Part shown: positions 11,223 to 23,318 of the stretch, piece after piece | Layout: each line of letters starts with the position of its first letter | Position numbering within the stretch: the stretch's first letter is position 1 | Assembly (NCBI GenBank): GCA_021234155.1 | Contig: JAJEKV010000004.1 | Span: forward strand, 27,858,919 to 27,922,918 | Direction: 5' to 3' | Length of the DNA: 64,000 nt | Source: Isoetes taiwanensis | Taxonomy: Eukaryota; Streptophyta; Lycopodiopsida; Isoetales; Isoetaceae | Notes under the pieces: generated by a model | Told to the model about the DNA's origin: nothing | Seen by the model: only the letters and a program-made list of their open reading frames with translations | Database searches by the model: none | Translations under genes and position numbers: made by a program

Positions 11223-12880
11223 TGTGACGTTCCAGCCGACGATATCCCGTGACGTATACCCGAATCTGCCAAAATGCCGCATTACACGCCTCAAAATTGG
11301 CGTAATGCCAGCGTGTAGCCAGGTGAGTAGCCCTAGGGAGCAACTTGTTTAAATATGTGCAACAATTAATGTGCACATTTTCCAATGTACCCATTAATGT
11401 GGGCACACATTTCCAAGTGGACACTTCATGCCAAAGTGGGCCACACCCATAGGTGCAATTAATGTGCACATTTTCCAATGTACACATTAATGTGCACACA
11501 TTTCCATGTGTGCACATTTGGCCACCTAGCCCTTAAAGGCAAGTGGGCCCATTTCCAATTATCCCACATGCCAAAAGGGGATAATTGGAAACCCTAGCCA
11601 ACCCCTTGTCTATATGGGGGTAGGAAACCCTAACTAGCCCAATTTTCGATTTTAGGGCTTTAGAACTGCTGTTTTGGGCCTCAGCGGCCAAAACAGCATC
11701 CCACTCACCGGGAGAATTGCATCCTTAGTTCCTCTAGATTCGGCGTTTGGCCGGGATGGTCGAGCTTCAGTCGAGGAGCCCCTCAAGGATGGGGTATTTG
11801 GCCAATTAGATAGTCTAAACCTTATTTTAGTCCTAGAATCAGAGGGTTTAGCCTATTAGATTACCCATAGCAGCCCTTTAGATCTCTAGATAGCAGATCC
11901 TAACTAAAGAACCTAACTCTATGTTGTAGATTAGATCTAGTTCTTTAGTTCTGCGTGAAGTGTATGGATGATGCATCTCTATGAACTCCTTGTATTGGGA
12001 AGGGGTAGAGACCTAAAGGCTGTGTAGTTGATGCTCCTAGAGTAGCCCTCTAGCACCTTTTAGATTAGGCCTGTGCACAAGAGCCACAGGGATGTGGGTG
12101 AAGGGCCAGGCGGCCGAGAAGGAGATTCATGTCCCGACTCATGAACGGTTCCTCCGGTGTGTAAGGCCTAGGGAACCATTGTGGGCTAGGTCCAATGGCT
12201 TGCCCCTGGCGTGGCAAGGCATGGGCTCGACACCCGTGGGGTGGTGTTCACCTTCCAGTGGGTTCGGGCCGAATCTGAGGCGTGGCCCTCTAGCCACCTT
12301 GAGTCAAAGCATGTAGATCTCTGAGGGAGTGATCCCTACCTGCCCCATCCGGAACCGGGAAGATGAGCCCAGGAGTAGCCCTCTTTGGCTATGCATCCGT
12401 GAGGGCTGGGCTGGTCAGTCCCGACACTTTTCAGACCACTCGCAAAAGTGTGCAATGGAGGGGCGGATGGAGTGGACAACCCTAAGCCATGCTCATATGC
12501 CAGCCAAATCCATTGCCATGAATTACGCCTCCAATGAACTATCCGAGACTAAGCCGTCATCATCCCTTGAGTCCGAGCCTTGGGTAGGATTCCCTATGTG
12601 ATGTGCTGATCTTTGTCTATGCAGATATGTGGAGGACCATCCTTCCCGGATGGTCATATGATATTCTTTATGTGTACTCGGGACATGTATGTTTACTTCC
12701 CGGCAGACTAGGTAGGCCCCGAGGGAGGCGGGTGCAATGACCCTTCCACTCTTCCCTTTGGACCCGAAAATCCGGTTGCGGTGTCATGTGGAGGGGCCTG
12801 TATTAGCATGGAGCTGGTATGGGGGATGAACTCTGTTTGTATACGGTGAGTGCACCGTATACGATAGGGACTCGTCGCGG
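11223..12880 (+). repeat. Gypsy 5' LTR
   Basis: A direct repeat of 30573-32233. The U3 part has a ~93 bp tandem duplication (11363 and 11456) built on AATTAATGTGCACATTTTCC. A TATA-like CTATATGGG follows at 11610. Near the 3' end GTATACGGTG and CACCGTATAC (12839-12862) form a palindrome. The last bases are degraded relative to the 3' LTR. Short frames inside (12092-12601) resemble no protein and are not annotated. Confidence 0.93.
11363..11517 (+). repeat. Tandem duplication in gypsy U3
   Basis: Two copies of a unit starting CAATTAATGTGCACATTTTC, period about 93 bp, shortly upstream of the TATA-like sequence. The same pair is in the 3' LTR (30714-30870). Duplicated U3 segments often act as enhancers, but that role is inference here. 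Confidence 0.8.
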
Positions 12881-12891
12881 TGGTATCGAGC
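12881..12891 (+). promoter_or_regulatory. Gypsy primer binding site (tRNA-iMet type)
   Basis: TGGTATCGAGC directly after the 5' LTR, matching the iMet primer site with one missing base. It is the same variant as in the copia element that it interrupts. Confidence 0.75.
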
Positions 12892-13074
12892 TATGTTCTT
12901 GGAGACCAAGAGCAAAGCGGCCATGTTCGATGTAGCACTAACTTGATAGGATCCTCAAACCTCGAAAAAATGAGAATTTTTTTCTCATTTTTGTAGTTTA
13001 TGCTAAGCTAGCAACAGTTAAAATGAATAAAAACGTAAAAAGACTAAAATTGATGAGCCAACATCAAAAGTAGG

Positions 13075-13407
13075 GTGGTCTCACACGTCGTCGGCGGAGA
13101 CAGATTTCTACATTCTAGAAACGGCGAGAATTTAACATGGCAATCTTGACATTTACAAAAAAGTTGTAAATTACAGTAAAATACCTTGATAATTCTAAAT
13201 TTAAGCTAAAATTAGTAGATTTAGCATGTTACATGTTAATTTACTTGATGGGCCCCACCATGTCTCACCGTCGCGCCGGGGCGGGTTTCTAGATTCTAGG
13301 AATCGGGCTGGGGCATAGCGGTGAACCACGCTTAATTAGGTGTTTTAGGTGCTCTAGACAACCAAAAGGTAGTTTAAAAGTTGACCTAAAAATTGGCCCT
13401 ATAAATA
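13075..13407 (+). promoter_or_regulatory. Gypsy internal promoter-like module 1
   Basis: This module contains two short palindromes of the form (G)TTTCTA-N5-TAGAAA (13103-13121 and 13284-13304), each preceded by a GTCTCAC motif. CTATAAATA follows at 13399-13407 and a C/T-rich leader to about 13440. The layout is repeated at 14955-15415 and 22765-23207. It looks like a core promoter with paired upstream elements, but promoter activity is inference. Confidence 0.55.
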
Positions 13408-13507
13408 GAACGGACCCCTCCCATTTTTTCTGTTCTTCCCTAGAACTTCGCCAGTGTTGTCAAGGCGTCTTCCCGGGCGCTTAGCTCGATCGACAAGCAA
13501 GTAGTAG

Positions 13508-14830
13508 ATGATGGCCCGCCGCGAAGCGGTGCAAGAAGCTGGCCTTAGCCGGATCCTCCAGCGCCCGGCGGCCGGCCTCTTTCACAGGATTCGCCGGGGA
13601 GCGCCTTCGGCGGCGACGAATCGCCGTCCAAGTGAGGAAGGCGAGGAGTCGGACGGGCGACCACGAGGGAAATCTTGGAGGGCAGCGGCCAGGCCCGGGA
13701 GCGTCATAGAGCGAGATCCTCACGGCGTTACGCGGCGGGGAGGCGAGAAGCGGGCGGCCGGCGGGGAGCAACACGGGGGCGCCAACCCACGGGAGGGAAG
13801 GCGAGGGAAGCGGCCCGGACCCATCAGCACGACCCAGAACAACCCCAGGCTGAGATCATTTCACGAGAGGAAGCGAGGGGAAAGAAGAAGCGGCGGCAGC
13901 GGGCACAGGAAGAAGAGACCTGCATAGCGCCCGTCCACAAATACCGAAGCCAAAGCAGCGCCCTTGGGAAGCGAGGATTATTAGGGAAAGGCGACGGAGC
14001 TACAGCCAGTGAGGACCAAGAAGAGGAGGGCCAAAGCCGTGAAAAGCGGGGGCAAGAAGGAGGAAGGTGGTAAAGGTGGGAAGCGGCCAGAAGGAGCCTG
14101 TCAGCGAGCCATGGGAGGGCCAGCCCACCCACCACCACCGACTTCGGATGGAGACTACGTGCGAGGCGCGGTGAGGCAAGCTCTTCAAAGCCCCGGTGCG
14201 TAGAGAGGAAGAGGTCAGGCTTGACGGCCCAAAAATCGTGATGACGGGTTAGGCCGGCCCCCACTATTTCCGTGGGATAGGGTCGAGACCCCACGCGGCC
14301 AAGAACGGGAGGCATATGTGATAAGCCCCTAAAGGTCTATCCGAGGAAGAGAATCAGGGAGCACAACTTGGCGTATATGGCAAAGTGGGAGGCCTAAATG
14401 CCTATTACCGGGGCACCCGAAAACGATTGAAAGCTGACACCCGATGAAGAGCCCGCGCTGAAGCCCCCCTCCACCAAAGCCCAAGCCCCTCCCCAGAGCA
14501 CCGAGGGGAAGAAGTTTTTAACAAGAAGAAGAAGCTGGAAGAAGGGCACTCCAAGGAGATCCGCCACTTAATTTAAGAGTTACGGACTCGATTCCCGCCC
14601 AGCCGGGTTCAGCGCTTAGTCCGCGAAGTCATCCAAGAATACAAATGATATATGCGCGTGGAATGATGAGATGCATTTGTGTTTACAAGAGGCGGCCGGC
14701 GCATATAGTTAAGCATTTTGAAGATTCAGCGGCACACTTGCGTTGCAGCGAAGAGGGTTACCCTCATGAGGCAGGATATGTATCTTGGTTGGACACATCA
14801 AGGAGAAGCGCCCTTGAACCTTGTAAATAA
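13508..14830 (+). pseudogene. Gypsy upstream ORF a (Arg/Glu-rich), broken
   Basis: Beginning ~100 bases after TATA module 1, an ATG at 13508 opens a 139-codon GC-rich frame (MARREAVQEAGLSRILQRPA...), followed by frame changes. The coding-like text ends at 14830 (KHFEDSAAHL...SALEPCK). Its 3' part (from 14258) is repeated at 22084-22635. No known domain was recognised. It lies between the LTR and gag, where some giant plant gypsy elements have an extra ORF. Frames are unreliable because of clustered small indels. Confidence 0.35.
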
Positions 14831-14954
14831 GCGAAAAATTTGTTAATATAAAGAAAAATTTTGTGTAAATAAAGTGTCAAACCCTGTTTAAATAGGTCAA
14901 GATATCGATCCTAGCCTTCGTTTTAATTAAATTGGAGTTTTGAGCAAAATTGAG

Positions 14955-15415
14955 GCGATGTCTCACCGCGTCGCGCCGGGGCGATTTCTACATTTTAGAA
15001 ATCAGGCCGGAAACAACGATGTGAGACCATGCCCAAAATGCCAAAAACAGCTCCAAATCGACCTAAGGGGTCAATTCTGCCTAACTTCGATGATTTTAGG
15101 TGGAATTACAGCCTTAGATCACCTAAATTAGTAATCCCTAGCCCAATTAGGACCCTGTAATGTCTCATAAATTAAGGCCGGGGCCAATTTCTACATTTTA
15201 GAAATCCGTTGGGCTTAACGTGAGACCCCGTATTATTCATCGCAAATGATCTCCCAAATTGCTACAATAGGTTCGTGAAGCTCTCCTTAGCATGCTCAAA
15301 CCCTAGAAATATATCGTCAAACTTACGCAATTTGCATCTTAATAGGTTAGAATTGCCTAATCTTTGCGAAATTCTAAGTCATCCAAAAATTAGGGGTTTT
15401 CCCTTTCTATAAATA
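14955..15415 (+). promoter_or_regulatory. Gypsy internal promoter-like module 2
   Basis: Two perfect 8 bp palindrome arms GATTTCTA/TAGAAATC with a 5-base spacer are at 14983-15003 and, one mismatch, at 15186-15206. Flanking GTCTCAC and GTGAGACC sequences are themselves complementary. CTATAAATA is at 15407-15415, and an ATGGCT start context follows about 105 bases later (15520). Confidence 0.6.
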
Positions 15416-15519
15416 AGTCCCCATTTCTCAATTGGCACCACAAAATTTGCTCCCCCGCCAAGGCGATCTTTTCGACTCCACGCGCTTCGCGTTTGATACT
15501 CCCTTCTTTGCTAGATCAA

Positions 15520-16925
15520 TGGCTACTAGCGATTTTTGAGATATGTGCAGCGCCCGATTACATATACTCGGCGGTCAACGCATCTTTAAAGTCTTTTGAA
15601 AAAAATTGACATCCAAGCTACGTTAAATGCAACCCGACATATAGGCGGGTGCTAGCGAGAATTTCAGGCTAGGGTAGGACCCTCCCTTGTTCAAGTTCCT
15701 TGGGATACTTTGTTTCAGCCCATCCCTTGGCCGACCTTGCGTGTCCCCAACATGTAAGTGCCTGACTTTCAGGAGACTACGATTACATGGTCGGGAAGCA
15801 GGTGGGGACCAAAGTAGCCCTCTTACACCGCCCGCCCCTAGCCATCTTCTTCTTATCCCAGGGGAGCAGATGGGGGCAACCTCTATCCCTCAGATGGAGG
15901 TAGACCTCTAAGCGAGCAAGCGGAGATCTTTGTTAGCATATCAGTATCCAGTGAGGAAGCAAAGAAGGATGAAGAGGGAGTGATTCGGGGCCCGGCCGAA
16001 GGATACCGCAATTTCGACTCAGGGCGAAGAAGCGGCGCCGAAGAGGAAGGCGAGGCGATCAATTTCGAAGCGAGAGCCCGTGAGGGCATCGAGTTGCTCC
16101 CGCTTCCGGGCTAGGCATCCTGCTTCCAGCCCCTATCATCATCGGCCGGAGGGATATCTACTCCTCGGCGACATCCGCAACCTTCCCGAATCAGGAGGAG
16201 GCTTGGAGCTCAGTTGGACTAACCGCTCCCACCAGGCTGCGGCGGGAGGCAGGCATGGGCGACTTCATGCGTCAGGGGAACCTCGAACTTCTGCTTCAAG
16301 TGAGGGAGTCCACACCTGGCTACCGCGGAGAGGCGACCTATGATATCGGGCCTACAAGGGCGGCATCATGCAATTGATGGACCGGCGGGAGAGCGCCAAC
16401 AGAGGAGGTTCCTTCGCCCTCCAAGAACAGATGGGGATCCGTGGGAAGACCACGAGCATCCTAATGCCGGATCGCCGATGTCACCCCTGCCAAAAGGAGA
16501 AGGAATCGAGCCTCGAGGAGGCTTTCGACCCGCTAATTGAAGACTACGAGGGGAGCTTCCATCGGGTTGAGTGGGAATTTTAGCATGCAGCCAAGACAAA
16601 CACCAATTTGGAGGCCAAACAAGCGAGGAAGCTTGGCGACAATACGGCGATAGGTCGCTTCGAGATACTACTTGCGCTGGGATGGATGGAAGACAAGCGT
16701 AATTCACCGCAGGTTCACCCAGTCGAGCCCGAAGAAGGTGTTTATGCCGACAGACTCTCAGCGCCAGGCGCTGCATGCTTAGCAACAAATGTAAATTATC
16801 GCATCTTAGTCAAGAGGGCAATGGCACTCGACCTCACCGACTTCGCCATACCCCACCGAGCGTCGAGGCGAGATTGCCCGATGGCTATGGCCCCGCATCC
16901 GACGGTAGCGGGTAGAAGACGGTGA
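15520..16925 (+). pseudogene. Gypsy upstream ORF b, unit 1
   Basis: From the ATG at 15520 through about 16925, coding-like text runs in changing frames. It includes MQLMDRRESANRGGSF, EAKQARKLGDNTAIGRFEIL and ATNVNYRILVKRAMALDLTD, which recur in the second unit (23319-24610). The conserved text in both copies argues for a real protein, but it matches no domain I recognise. It precedes gag. No catalytic motif is visible. Confidence 0.4.
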
Positions 16926-17039
16926 GAGCCATCGGGAGGCTGGAATTAAACCAAGCATCATCGAGGAACTTGGGTTTCGGTAGGGGCGGCCCAAGTTAAG
17001 AAGTTTTCTTGAAGAATGGCAGTCTTGAAGCTGATTTCA

Positions 17040-17227
17040 AGACTAGTTAGACTCTTTGATCAGGAGACTTTTTGTATTTTTAAATATTATATGATATATA
17101 AATACAATTACCGCACTTTAAATGTTTTGTTGATGTAGTTTGCCCCAGTTTTACAATTATACCAACAAACATAAACAATGCAAGAAGAACAAATGGAACT
17201 AATCATATAGCCATGAATTGCTTGTGT
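17040..17227 (+). other. AT-rich intron-like segment before gag, unit 1
   Basis: This is a strongly AT-rich stretch in an otherwise GC-rich element. It contains TATTATATGATATATAAATA and ends TTGCTTGTGTATGCAG right at the gag start codon region. The same segment is in unit 2 (24790-24980). It could be an intron with its 3' splice site at TGCAG, or a leader. This is inference. Confidence 0.35.
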
Positions 17228-18540
17228 ATGCAGCGAGGAGGCCCTAAGCGTGAGGAGCGACAGCTGCGAGACCTTATAGAAGAACAAACCCGCCCGGACC
17301 ACCCGGCAAGAAACCTATTTGAAGATAGGGAACCCATGACCCCGAGGAGGAGGAGATAGCCGGATGAGGGACGGACCTGGGTAGATAAAGGCATTCTTGG
17401 CGCGAGTGGGTTAGGTGGGCAATGCTTTCGGTTCAAGCATCGGCTTCGCTTTTCGGAGGGAAGGAAGGGACAGAAGGAAGGAAGAAGGAGATCCCCGGTC
17501 CGGAATCTTGGACTCAAGATCAGACTCGGACTCGGACTACGAGGGAAGAGGAAGAAGCGATTTCGAACAGCGAAGCGGATGGGGCGGAGAACACCCCGGA
17601 GGGGCGACAAAGAAATACGGGCCTGGAGCTACCCGAAGGTGGATTCATGGCGGGCAATGCTAATGGAAGGCCAGCTGGAGCGGTTCTGGGGGGAGAAGCA
17701 GTGTCGAGGATTGGAAGCGGAGCATGGGTGGGCCGAGATGGCCCGGTCACGGAAATGCTTATGGCATGAAGGATAAGGACAAAGCGAGTTACCCAACTGA
17801 CCAACGAAGGAGCAGCTCGGTTGGTGGAAGGGTTATGCAAAGGCACATGGCTTAGCGGGGATTGTAAAGATTGAAAAGTTTGCTAAAGCCTTCAAAAGCG
17901 CCGTCACGTTCAAAGGAACATAAGTCGGCATGATCACGGCGGCAGTTTTACAGGGGTTGCGGCAAGGCAACAATCAGTTGAGAAATATCTGAGAGGAATT
18001 CATGAGGAGGCTAAAAAGAATTGCGTATTGAAGTTGGGAGAAAGCATCGCGGTAAAGCTATATTGACTGAATGAGGAGATCCGCAAGCTTGTGAGGGCAA
18101 TAAACCCCTAGGGCGGTATCGAGTGGAATCAAGGCTATAAGCTGCGGGGTTCGGGGACCTGGGAATAGCGAGGGCACAAGCGGCCCGGTACTTCGGGATA
18201 AAGGCAACGAGCTATGTGAGCAACCGGTCAGTCGGCTAGAGCCCCATATGGTGGGAACCGAAGGCGGCGGGGAAAGCGAGGTGTCCTTCAAGGACAAGCG
18301 GAGAGGTCAAACTACTCCCAAAGCGGTGCAATCCCTTTTGCAAGATGCCCAAGAAGGAAAAGGCGAGGTGCATAGAAAAAGGTTGTGCCGGTGGCATCGG
18401 CCAGCCATAGGGCGGCAAAGCTGTCCCTCGTCATGAGTGCAACTCTGGCGAGGAGTTGCCTTGGGAGATTGGGGCGCCACTGTCCGGACGGCGGCAGCGA
18501 AAAGAGGCCTTGCTTGACTACATCGAGGTGAGTGTCACAT
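17228..18540 (+). pseudogene. gag: Gypsy gag, unit 1
   Basis: The ATG at 17228 (MQRGGPKREERQLRDLIEEQ) starts a charged N-terminal segment shared with unit 2, followed by a capsid-like stretch and a region near 18340-18440 rich in Lys/Arg with remnants of a zinc knuckle. Frames change several times. Gag would form the particle and bind RNA. In this copy no single frame spans it. Confidence 0.55.
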
Positions 18541-18599
18541 CTTTGCCGCCAATGAATCTGAGAAGGGGAAACAGCGAAGAGGAAGGCGGTATAGGGGTA

Positions 18600-21500
18600 A
18601 TTTCCTGAGTAGGAAGGCTAAAGCTAAGTCCTTCATAGTCTTGATAGACTCGAGGGAAGTAGCCATAACTTTGCATCCCCGGAATGGTTCAAATATTTGA
18701 AGTTGAAGCCTAAAGTCAAAGCCAAGACCCGTTGTTTTAGCAAGTAGTGCGATAAAGCGGTGGCGGGCAAGAGAATTAACCCCGACATGGACTTGCCGGG
18801 GGATTAATATCGGATAGGCGAAGTAATGGGCATTGGAAAGTATGACTTGATCATAGGAATGGAGTACCTTGGGCGGCGGGGCCATTATCGTGTGGAAAGC
18901 GGAAGGTGACCTTCCCAGCATGCTGGCAAAATCATTGAATATAGGTGGGAAGTTGTTCCTATCATGCGGTGTATGTCTTCTAAGCGGCTGTTCAAGTGCA
19001 TCAAGAGTGAGCAAGTGGCATACATCTTCAAGCTTGAGATTAGTGGTAGAGGAAGGAAGCAAGAAGACAATTTTCGGCAAGTTGCGAAGCAAGTAGCTAA
19101 AAGGTGATCCGAGTTCCATGATCTCTTTCGGATGAGATCAGCGGCTCCCTCCTTATAGGGGAGTTGAGTGCGAGATTGCACTTTCGAACGGGAGAACAAA
19201 GCCAACAAGCAAGGCTCCATATAGAATGACAGCGAGGAGGTTGGCCAGGAGCTAAAGCGATTGCGAGGGGCTGCTTTGACCTAGGTTTCATTGATCTAGT
19301 GTCTCGCCCGTTTGGGCGCCCATTCTTTTTGTTAGAAAAGAAGGATGGATCTTTGAGGATATGCATAGACTATAGGCAGTTGAACAAGCACACCATCAAG
19401 AACAAGTATGCGCTTCAAGATCGAGGCGACTTGATGGATCAGCTCAAGGTGCAAGATCTTCTCCAAAATCGACTTAAGGTCGAGGTTATCATCAGGTAAG
19501 GGATAAAGGGAAGAAGATATCGAACAAGCCGCCTTGAGCGGTATGGGCATTGAGTTCGCGATGTACCTTTTAAAACTTATCAAATGCCCCATAGCGTTCA
19601 TTGGGGCTCATGAGCGATATCTTGAGGAGTTCACGGACACCTTTGATTGTTTTCTTTATTGGCATTTTTTGGTGTATAGCAGATCCCTTGAAGAAACACG
19701 CGTCTAACACTTGAGAAGAGTGCTAGAAGTTGAAAAGGCACGGTTTATGCGCCAAGTTGTCAAAGTGCCGCCATAGCGGAAAAGGTGGGATATCTAGGCC
19801 ATGTGATCTCAGCGAAGGCATCTCAAGGATCCCGCCAAGATTGAAACCCGTCATTATTCGGTGGCGGCGCCCGAGAAGAATGTGCATGAAGTCGAGAAGT
19901 TTCCTCGGCCTAGCGGTACTTCTGGGGAAGTTAATTGAAGAACTTTGCTAAGATAAACCCAGATTCTGAGACTTGGCGAGGCGAAAGATTGAAAAGATTA
20001 GGCGAGCATTGGCACAAAGAAAGCCCAAAAGGGTTTGAATTGTTGAAGGAAGCTTTAACAACAGTGATCTTAACCCTGCGGACCGAGGAGAAAGATAAGC
20101 TTGTAACAGCAGTCTGCGGTAAGATAGCTACAGTGCGGTGCTTATGCAAGAAAAGCGTGTGGTAGCGTATGATTCGAGGGAAGATGAGCGCCTTGAGGGC
20201 GCTACCCCGCACAATGTCCGAGGGAGTTGCTTTGCGATTTAGTCGAGGGGCATTAAGAATATGGAGGCACTACCTTTTTGGGAAGGAAGTTCCAATTGGA
20301 TACCGACCATCGAGCCTCAACATGTATTCCGCGCAACCACACCTCCTTATGGCAGAAGCGTGAGAAAGATGGATGGAGTTCCTTGAAGAATATGACTTTG
20401 ATATAGTCTACAAACCAAGGAAGCTCAATGTGGTAGCGGATGCGCTTTCAAGGCATCCCGACAACTAGGGGTACATTGCAATGCAATTCCGGCCCGCTCT
20501 CCGGCCGACTTTGGTACTTAAGGATTGAAGAGTCGCGCCAGCGGATGGATTTGAGGGGAAGTATGGGACAAGCTTCGAAGGAGGCTAGAAACGGGATAAA
20601 AAGCGGGGGAGGCCTTCAAGCATTATAAGAAGGAAGGCAACCTGTTATACCATAAGAACAAGTTGTGCGTGCAGAATCGCCGAGGGTGTAAGGAAGTTGA
20701 TCCTCCATGACCGCGCTGCTGACCCAATAGGCGGCCATGCGGGATTCATGAAAACATATTTCCAAAGGTGCTGGCGGCTATTATTGGCCAGGAATGAAAA
20801 AGCAAATATTTCGCTACATCAAGGGAATGTCAGCTATGCGGCGTGAGACAAAGGGAGGCGACCCGAATTCGGGGGGCATTAGAACCGTGTGCGGTGCCAA
20901 GCGCTAAGTGGGAGGTAATCAGCATGGATTTTCATCCACGGGACTCCCAGAGCAAGAGGGCAGGATGCCTTGATGGTAGTGGTAAACAAGTTGTCTAGAT
21001 GGCACATTTTGTACCTTGCCGGGACCACGGTCTGGCTATGGATCTGACAAAGCTCTTCACCAAAGAGATCTTGAGCTTCATGGCATGCCAAGGAGATCAT
21101 CTCAGGCCCGAGGGATCCGAAGTTCATGGCGCCTTTTGGCAAACCTCTTTGCGACAATTGACGAAGCTATCCGCGAACCGCGGCATATCATCCCCCACCA
21201 GACGGATGGCGAGGCGGAAGCCCGGACCGCGGGATTTTAGAGGACATGCCTACGAAACTATATGCGGAATAAGCAAAGTATGTGGGAAAATTTATTCACT
21301 TGGTGGAGTTTGCATACAATAGCACCAAAAGCAGGAAATCATCCCAAATATCACGTTTTATGATCAATTACACGACTGTCGATTGCACAACTCCGGACAC
21401 TTGGCACAACCGGGTGTCAAAAGTGGAAGTTTTGAGAAGCCAGGATGTTGCCGATATGCGGCTTGTGGAAGAAGTTAGGTTATACGCTGGCAGCAAGAGT

Positions 21501-22045
21501 CGTCCGAGGAAAGAGCATCGCCCAGGCAAAGCATCGAGCAGTAAGAGTTCAAAGTTGGAGATGATGTTTGGCTCAAGATCCAAGGTGGCGGAGAAGCTTC
21601 GGGATCGGCAATTGCAAGAAGCTTGCTCCAAGGTGGGCTGGACCCTTCCGGAATAGTCAAGAGAGTAGGTAATCCAATCCCTACAAGCTAGATTTTGACA
21701 CCTAAAAGATTCATAAGGTCTTCCGCGTGAGTTTGTTGAAGAAGCATACTCCAAATCGGGCGAAGTCTTGGATTTAGCCAAGCGTTGTTACTTGATGGCC
21801 GGAGGAAGCGATTGGGAGATAGTTCAGAATTGATTCTTGATAAAACTTTCAAAGAAAACGAGGAGAGTCGAATTCCTCCGGTATTTGGTCAAGTGGAAAC
21901 ACTTACCGGTGGAAGATGGGTACTTAAGAAGAAAGATTTAGTAAAAGCATTATCCGCGATTTATGGGCAATGGGGCGGCAAGGTCATTTCAGAGAAATAC
22001 GGGCACCAGGCATTAATAGGTTGTGTAAGGTTAATTCTTGTGTAG
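18600..22045 (+). pseudogene. pol: Gypsy pol, unit 1 (PR-RT-RH-IN-chromodomain)
   Basis: Protease: FIVLIDSREV near 18630, an aspartic protease site with DSR where DSG is expected. [21 protein letters not shown] at 19340-19400, a hallmark of Ty3/gypsy; the catalytic YXDD block is degraded. RNase H end and linker: [14 protein letters not shown] then ADALSRHP at 20370-20460. Integrase: MAHFVPC near 21000 and EFAYNSTK near 21310. At 21880-21920 a chromodomain core (YLVKWK in a shifted frame) follows, typical of chromoviruses, which use it to target heterochromatin. Many small indels break the frame. Confidence 0.85.
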
Positions 22046-22764
22046 TTAAGATTAATCTACATGCCACCTATGCTTAGTAGTAGCCCCCACCTATTCAAGC
22101 GTGGGATAAGGTCAAGACCTGACATAGCAGAGAGCATGTGATAAACCCTAAAGGTCTATCGAGAGAATCGGGGAGCACAAGTATATATGTAGCAAAGTGG
22201 GAGGCCACAATGCCTATTACCCGAGGGCAGGGTGAGAAAGCGATTGGTGAAGAGCCTGACGGCTGAAGCCCCCTCCTGGCAAGCCTCCCAGAGAGCACCC
22301 GAGGGGAAGAAAGCGGAACAAGAAGAAGAAGCTGGAAGGCGAGGGCACTCAAGGAGATCCGCCCCTTTACGAAAAGGATTCTGAGACTCCCGATTCCCGG
22401 CGCCCGTTCAGCGTTTGGTCATGAGAAGTCATCAAGAAATACAACACGAATATGCAGCGTGGACAGATGAGAATCTTTGTTGTGTTTACAAAGGCGAGAA
22501 GCGGCGCATATATAGTTAAGCATTTTGAAGATTCAACGGCCTGCACGCGGTACGCTAAGAGGGTTACCCTCATGAGGCGGGATATGTATCTTGCCGAGGG
22601 CACATCGAGGGGCTTGCCCTTGAACCTTGTAAATAGCGAAAAATTTTGTTAATATAAAGAAAATTTTGTGTAAATAAAGTGTCAAACCCTGTTTAAATAG
22701 GTCAAGATATCGATCCCAGCCTTCGTTTTAATTAAATTGGGTTTTGAGCAAAATTGAGGGCGAT

Positions 22765-23207
22765 GTCTCACCGCCGCGCCAGGATGATTTCTACATTTTA
22801 GAAATCGGGCTGGGCATAGCGATGGACCATGTAAAATGCCCAAAACAGCTCCAAATCGACCAAGTAAGGGGTCAATTCTGCCTAACTTCGATGATTTTAG
22901 TGGAATTACAGCCTTAGATCACCTAAATTGAGTAATCCTAGCCCAGGTGGGACCTATGTCTCATACATGGCGAGGACAGATTTCTACATTTTAGAAATCG
23001 GGCTGGACACGAACGTCAATGAGACCACCATTTCATCACCAAATGATCTCCCCAAATTGCACAATAGGTTCGGTAGCTCTCCCTTAGCATGCTCAAACCC
23101 TAGAAATATCGTCAAACTTGCAATTGCATCACTTAATAGGTTAGGAATTGCCTAATCTTTAGAATTCTAAGTCATCCAAAATTAGGTTTTTTCCCTTTCT
23201 ATAAATA
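22765..23207 (+). promoter_or_regulatory. Gypsy internal promoter-like module 3
   Basis: Two perfect GATTTCTA-N5-TAGAAATC palindromes (22786-22806 and 22979-22999), each with a GTCTCA motif upstream, are followed by CTATAAATA at 23199-23207. It is the unit 2 copy of module 2. Confidence 0.6.
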
Positions 23208-23318
23208 AGTCCCCATTTCTCAATTGGCTTTTTGCAAATTTGCTCCAACTTTGCTTAGGCGATCTTTCGGCTCCGAGGCTTACGCATCCGTTTGATACTT
23301 TCCCTTCTTTGCTAGATC

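Larger units (their letters stand above)
14258..22083 (+). repeat. Gypsy internal tandem repeat, unit 1
   Basis: The whole segment is repeated head to tail at 22084-29760, including the 3' end of the upstream ORF, the promoter-like module, a second upstream ORF, gag and pol. The join at 22083/22084 links the end of pol (ATGCCACCTATGCTTAGTA) to sequence homologous to 14258. Differences between units are mostly small indels in GC-rich C-G contexts. Confidence 0.88.

Noticed and set aside
12092-12601. Two frames of 74 and 90 codons in the gypsy LTR as genes
   Set aside because: They lie inside the LTR, differ in frame from the other LTR copy, and show no recognisable protein features.
13481-14315. 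Long minus-strand frames opposite gypsy upstream ORF a
   Set aside because: GC-rich sequence gives long frames on both strands by chance. The plus strand fits the element orientation.
14318-15450. Calling this segment a confirmed inner LTR
   Set aside because: No target duplication, primer site or third copy could be found, so it is kept as part of a tandem repeat with the LTR reading noted as an alternative.
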